Shown here: positions 4,857 to 5,001 of the stretch, one piece after another
Numbering within the stretch: position 1 is the stretch's first letter
How the letters are laid out: each line of letters begins with the position of its first letter
From: Oribacterium sp. UBA4274
Lineage (GTDB): Bacteria; Bacillota; Clostridia; Lachnospirales; Lachnospiraceae
Reading direction: 5' to 3'
Assembly: GCA_002396005.1 (NCBI GenBank)
Contig: DGVW01000033.1
Span: forward strand, 1-5,001
Length of the DNA stretch: 5,001 nt
Program-made: the position numbers and the translations under genes
The notes under the pieces: generated by a model
The model's database searches: none
Seen by the model: the letters and a program-made list of their open reading frames with translations, nothing else
Told to the model about the DNA's origin: nothing

Positions 4857-5001
4857 ATGAAGAAGTGGTTTGATGAAGAGTATGAGTTTACGGTTGAAGT
4901 GACAGGCTTTCTCAGGGGAGATCACACAGAGCGGTACTGCCGTAACGGAGAAGAGATAGGCGATACATACACCTGTACATACGGATGCCCGGTAAACAAA
5001 G
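4857..5001 (+). CDS. TIGR04076-family small protein, N-terminal part (runs off right edge)
   Basis: Forty-eight codons are visible, starting MKKWFDEEYEFTVEVTGFLR and continuing with ERYCRNGEEIGDTYTCTYGCPV. The cysteine-bearing RYCRNGEEIGD and TYGCP segments match the TIGR04076 family, which has about 100 residues and no known function; this match is from memory but is distinctive. ATG 4857 has a strong AAGGAG (4843-4848) 8 nt upstream, located in the end of the GyrI-like gene. The start lies 2 nt after that stop, so the two are very likely translated from one mRNA. The three visible cysteines could bind a metal, but that is only inference. Confidence 0.82.
   Translation, partial: MKKWFDEEYEFTVEVTGFLRGDHTERYCRNGEEIGDTYTCTYGCPVNK

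Overview
The window looks like accessory chromosomal DNA from a low-to-mid G+C Firmicute, most likely a gut or rumen clostridium of the Lachnospiraceae type. This rests on purine-rich Shine-Dalgarno sites, codon use, and gene families typical of that group; no taxonomic marker is present. Every recognisable gene lies on the + strand, packed head to tail. There is no stretch over 300 bases without a gene; the longest gaps are 905-971 and 2659-2768.

Left part (1-904): the C-terminal part of a GNAT acetyltransferase enters from the left edge. It is followed by two gene remnants: the C-terminal half of a VOC/glyoxalase-fold protein (466-672) and a frameshifted N-terminal piece of a flavodoxin-like gene (712-904). 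Middle part (972-2658): an A+T-richer GNAT gene, a CatA-like O-acetyltransferase, a small DUF7662-like protein and a broken CDP-alcohol phosphatidyltransferase follow one another with gaps of 4 nt or less or with overlaps. The last of these keeps its active-site motif but has lost its middle.

Right part (2701-5001): an AraC-type regulator starts with a DNA-binding domain and a truncated GyrI-like domain, but its C-terminal third looks like the C-terminal domain of WYL/YafY regulators, so it appears to be an in-frame chimera. An isochorismatase-family cysteine hydrolase, a stand-alone GyrI-like protein and the start of a TIGR04076-type small protein follow. The reading frames overlap or nearly touch, which suggests co-transcription of a small stress or detoxification-type unit, but the substrate is unknown.

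The most notable signal is a 52-nt element present twice in the same orientation, at 2701-2752 and 4158-4209, aligning without gaps (40/52 identical by hand count). Each copy folds into an 8-bp hairpin inside a 5-bp stem with a GTTT bulge. Eight of the twelve differences are paired changes that keep four base pairs. Each copy ends shortly before the start codon of a gene encoding a GyrI-like domain. It is either a structured cis-acting RNA or a structured repeat of the REP/MITE kind; I do not recognise it as a named family. Overall the window reads as a mosaic of small accessory genes in several stages of decay and fusion.
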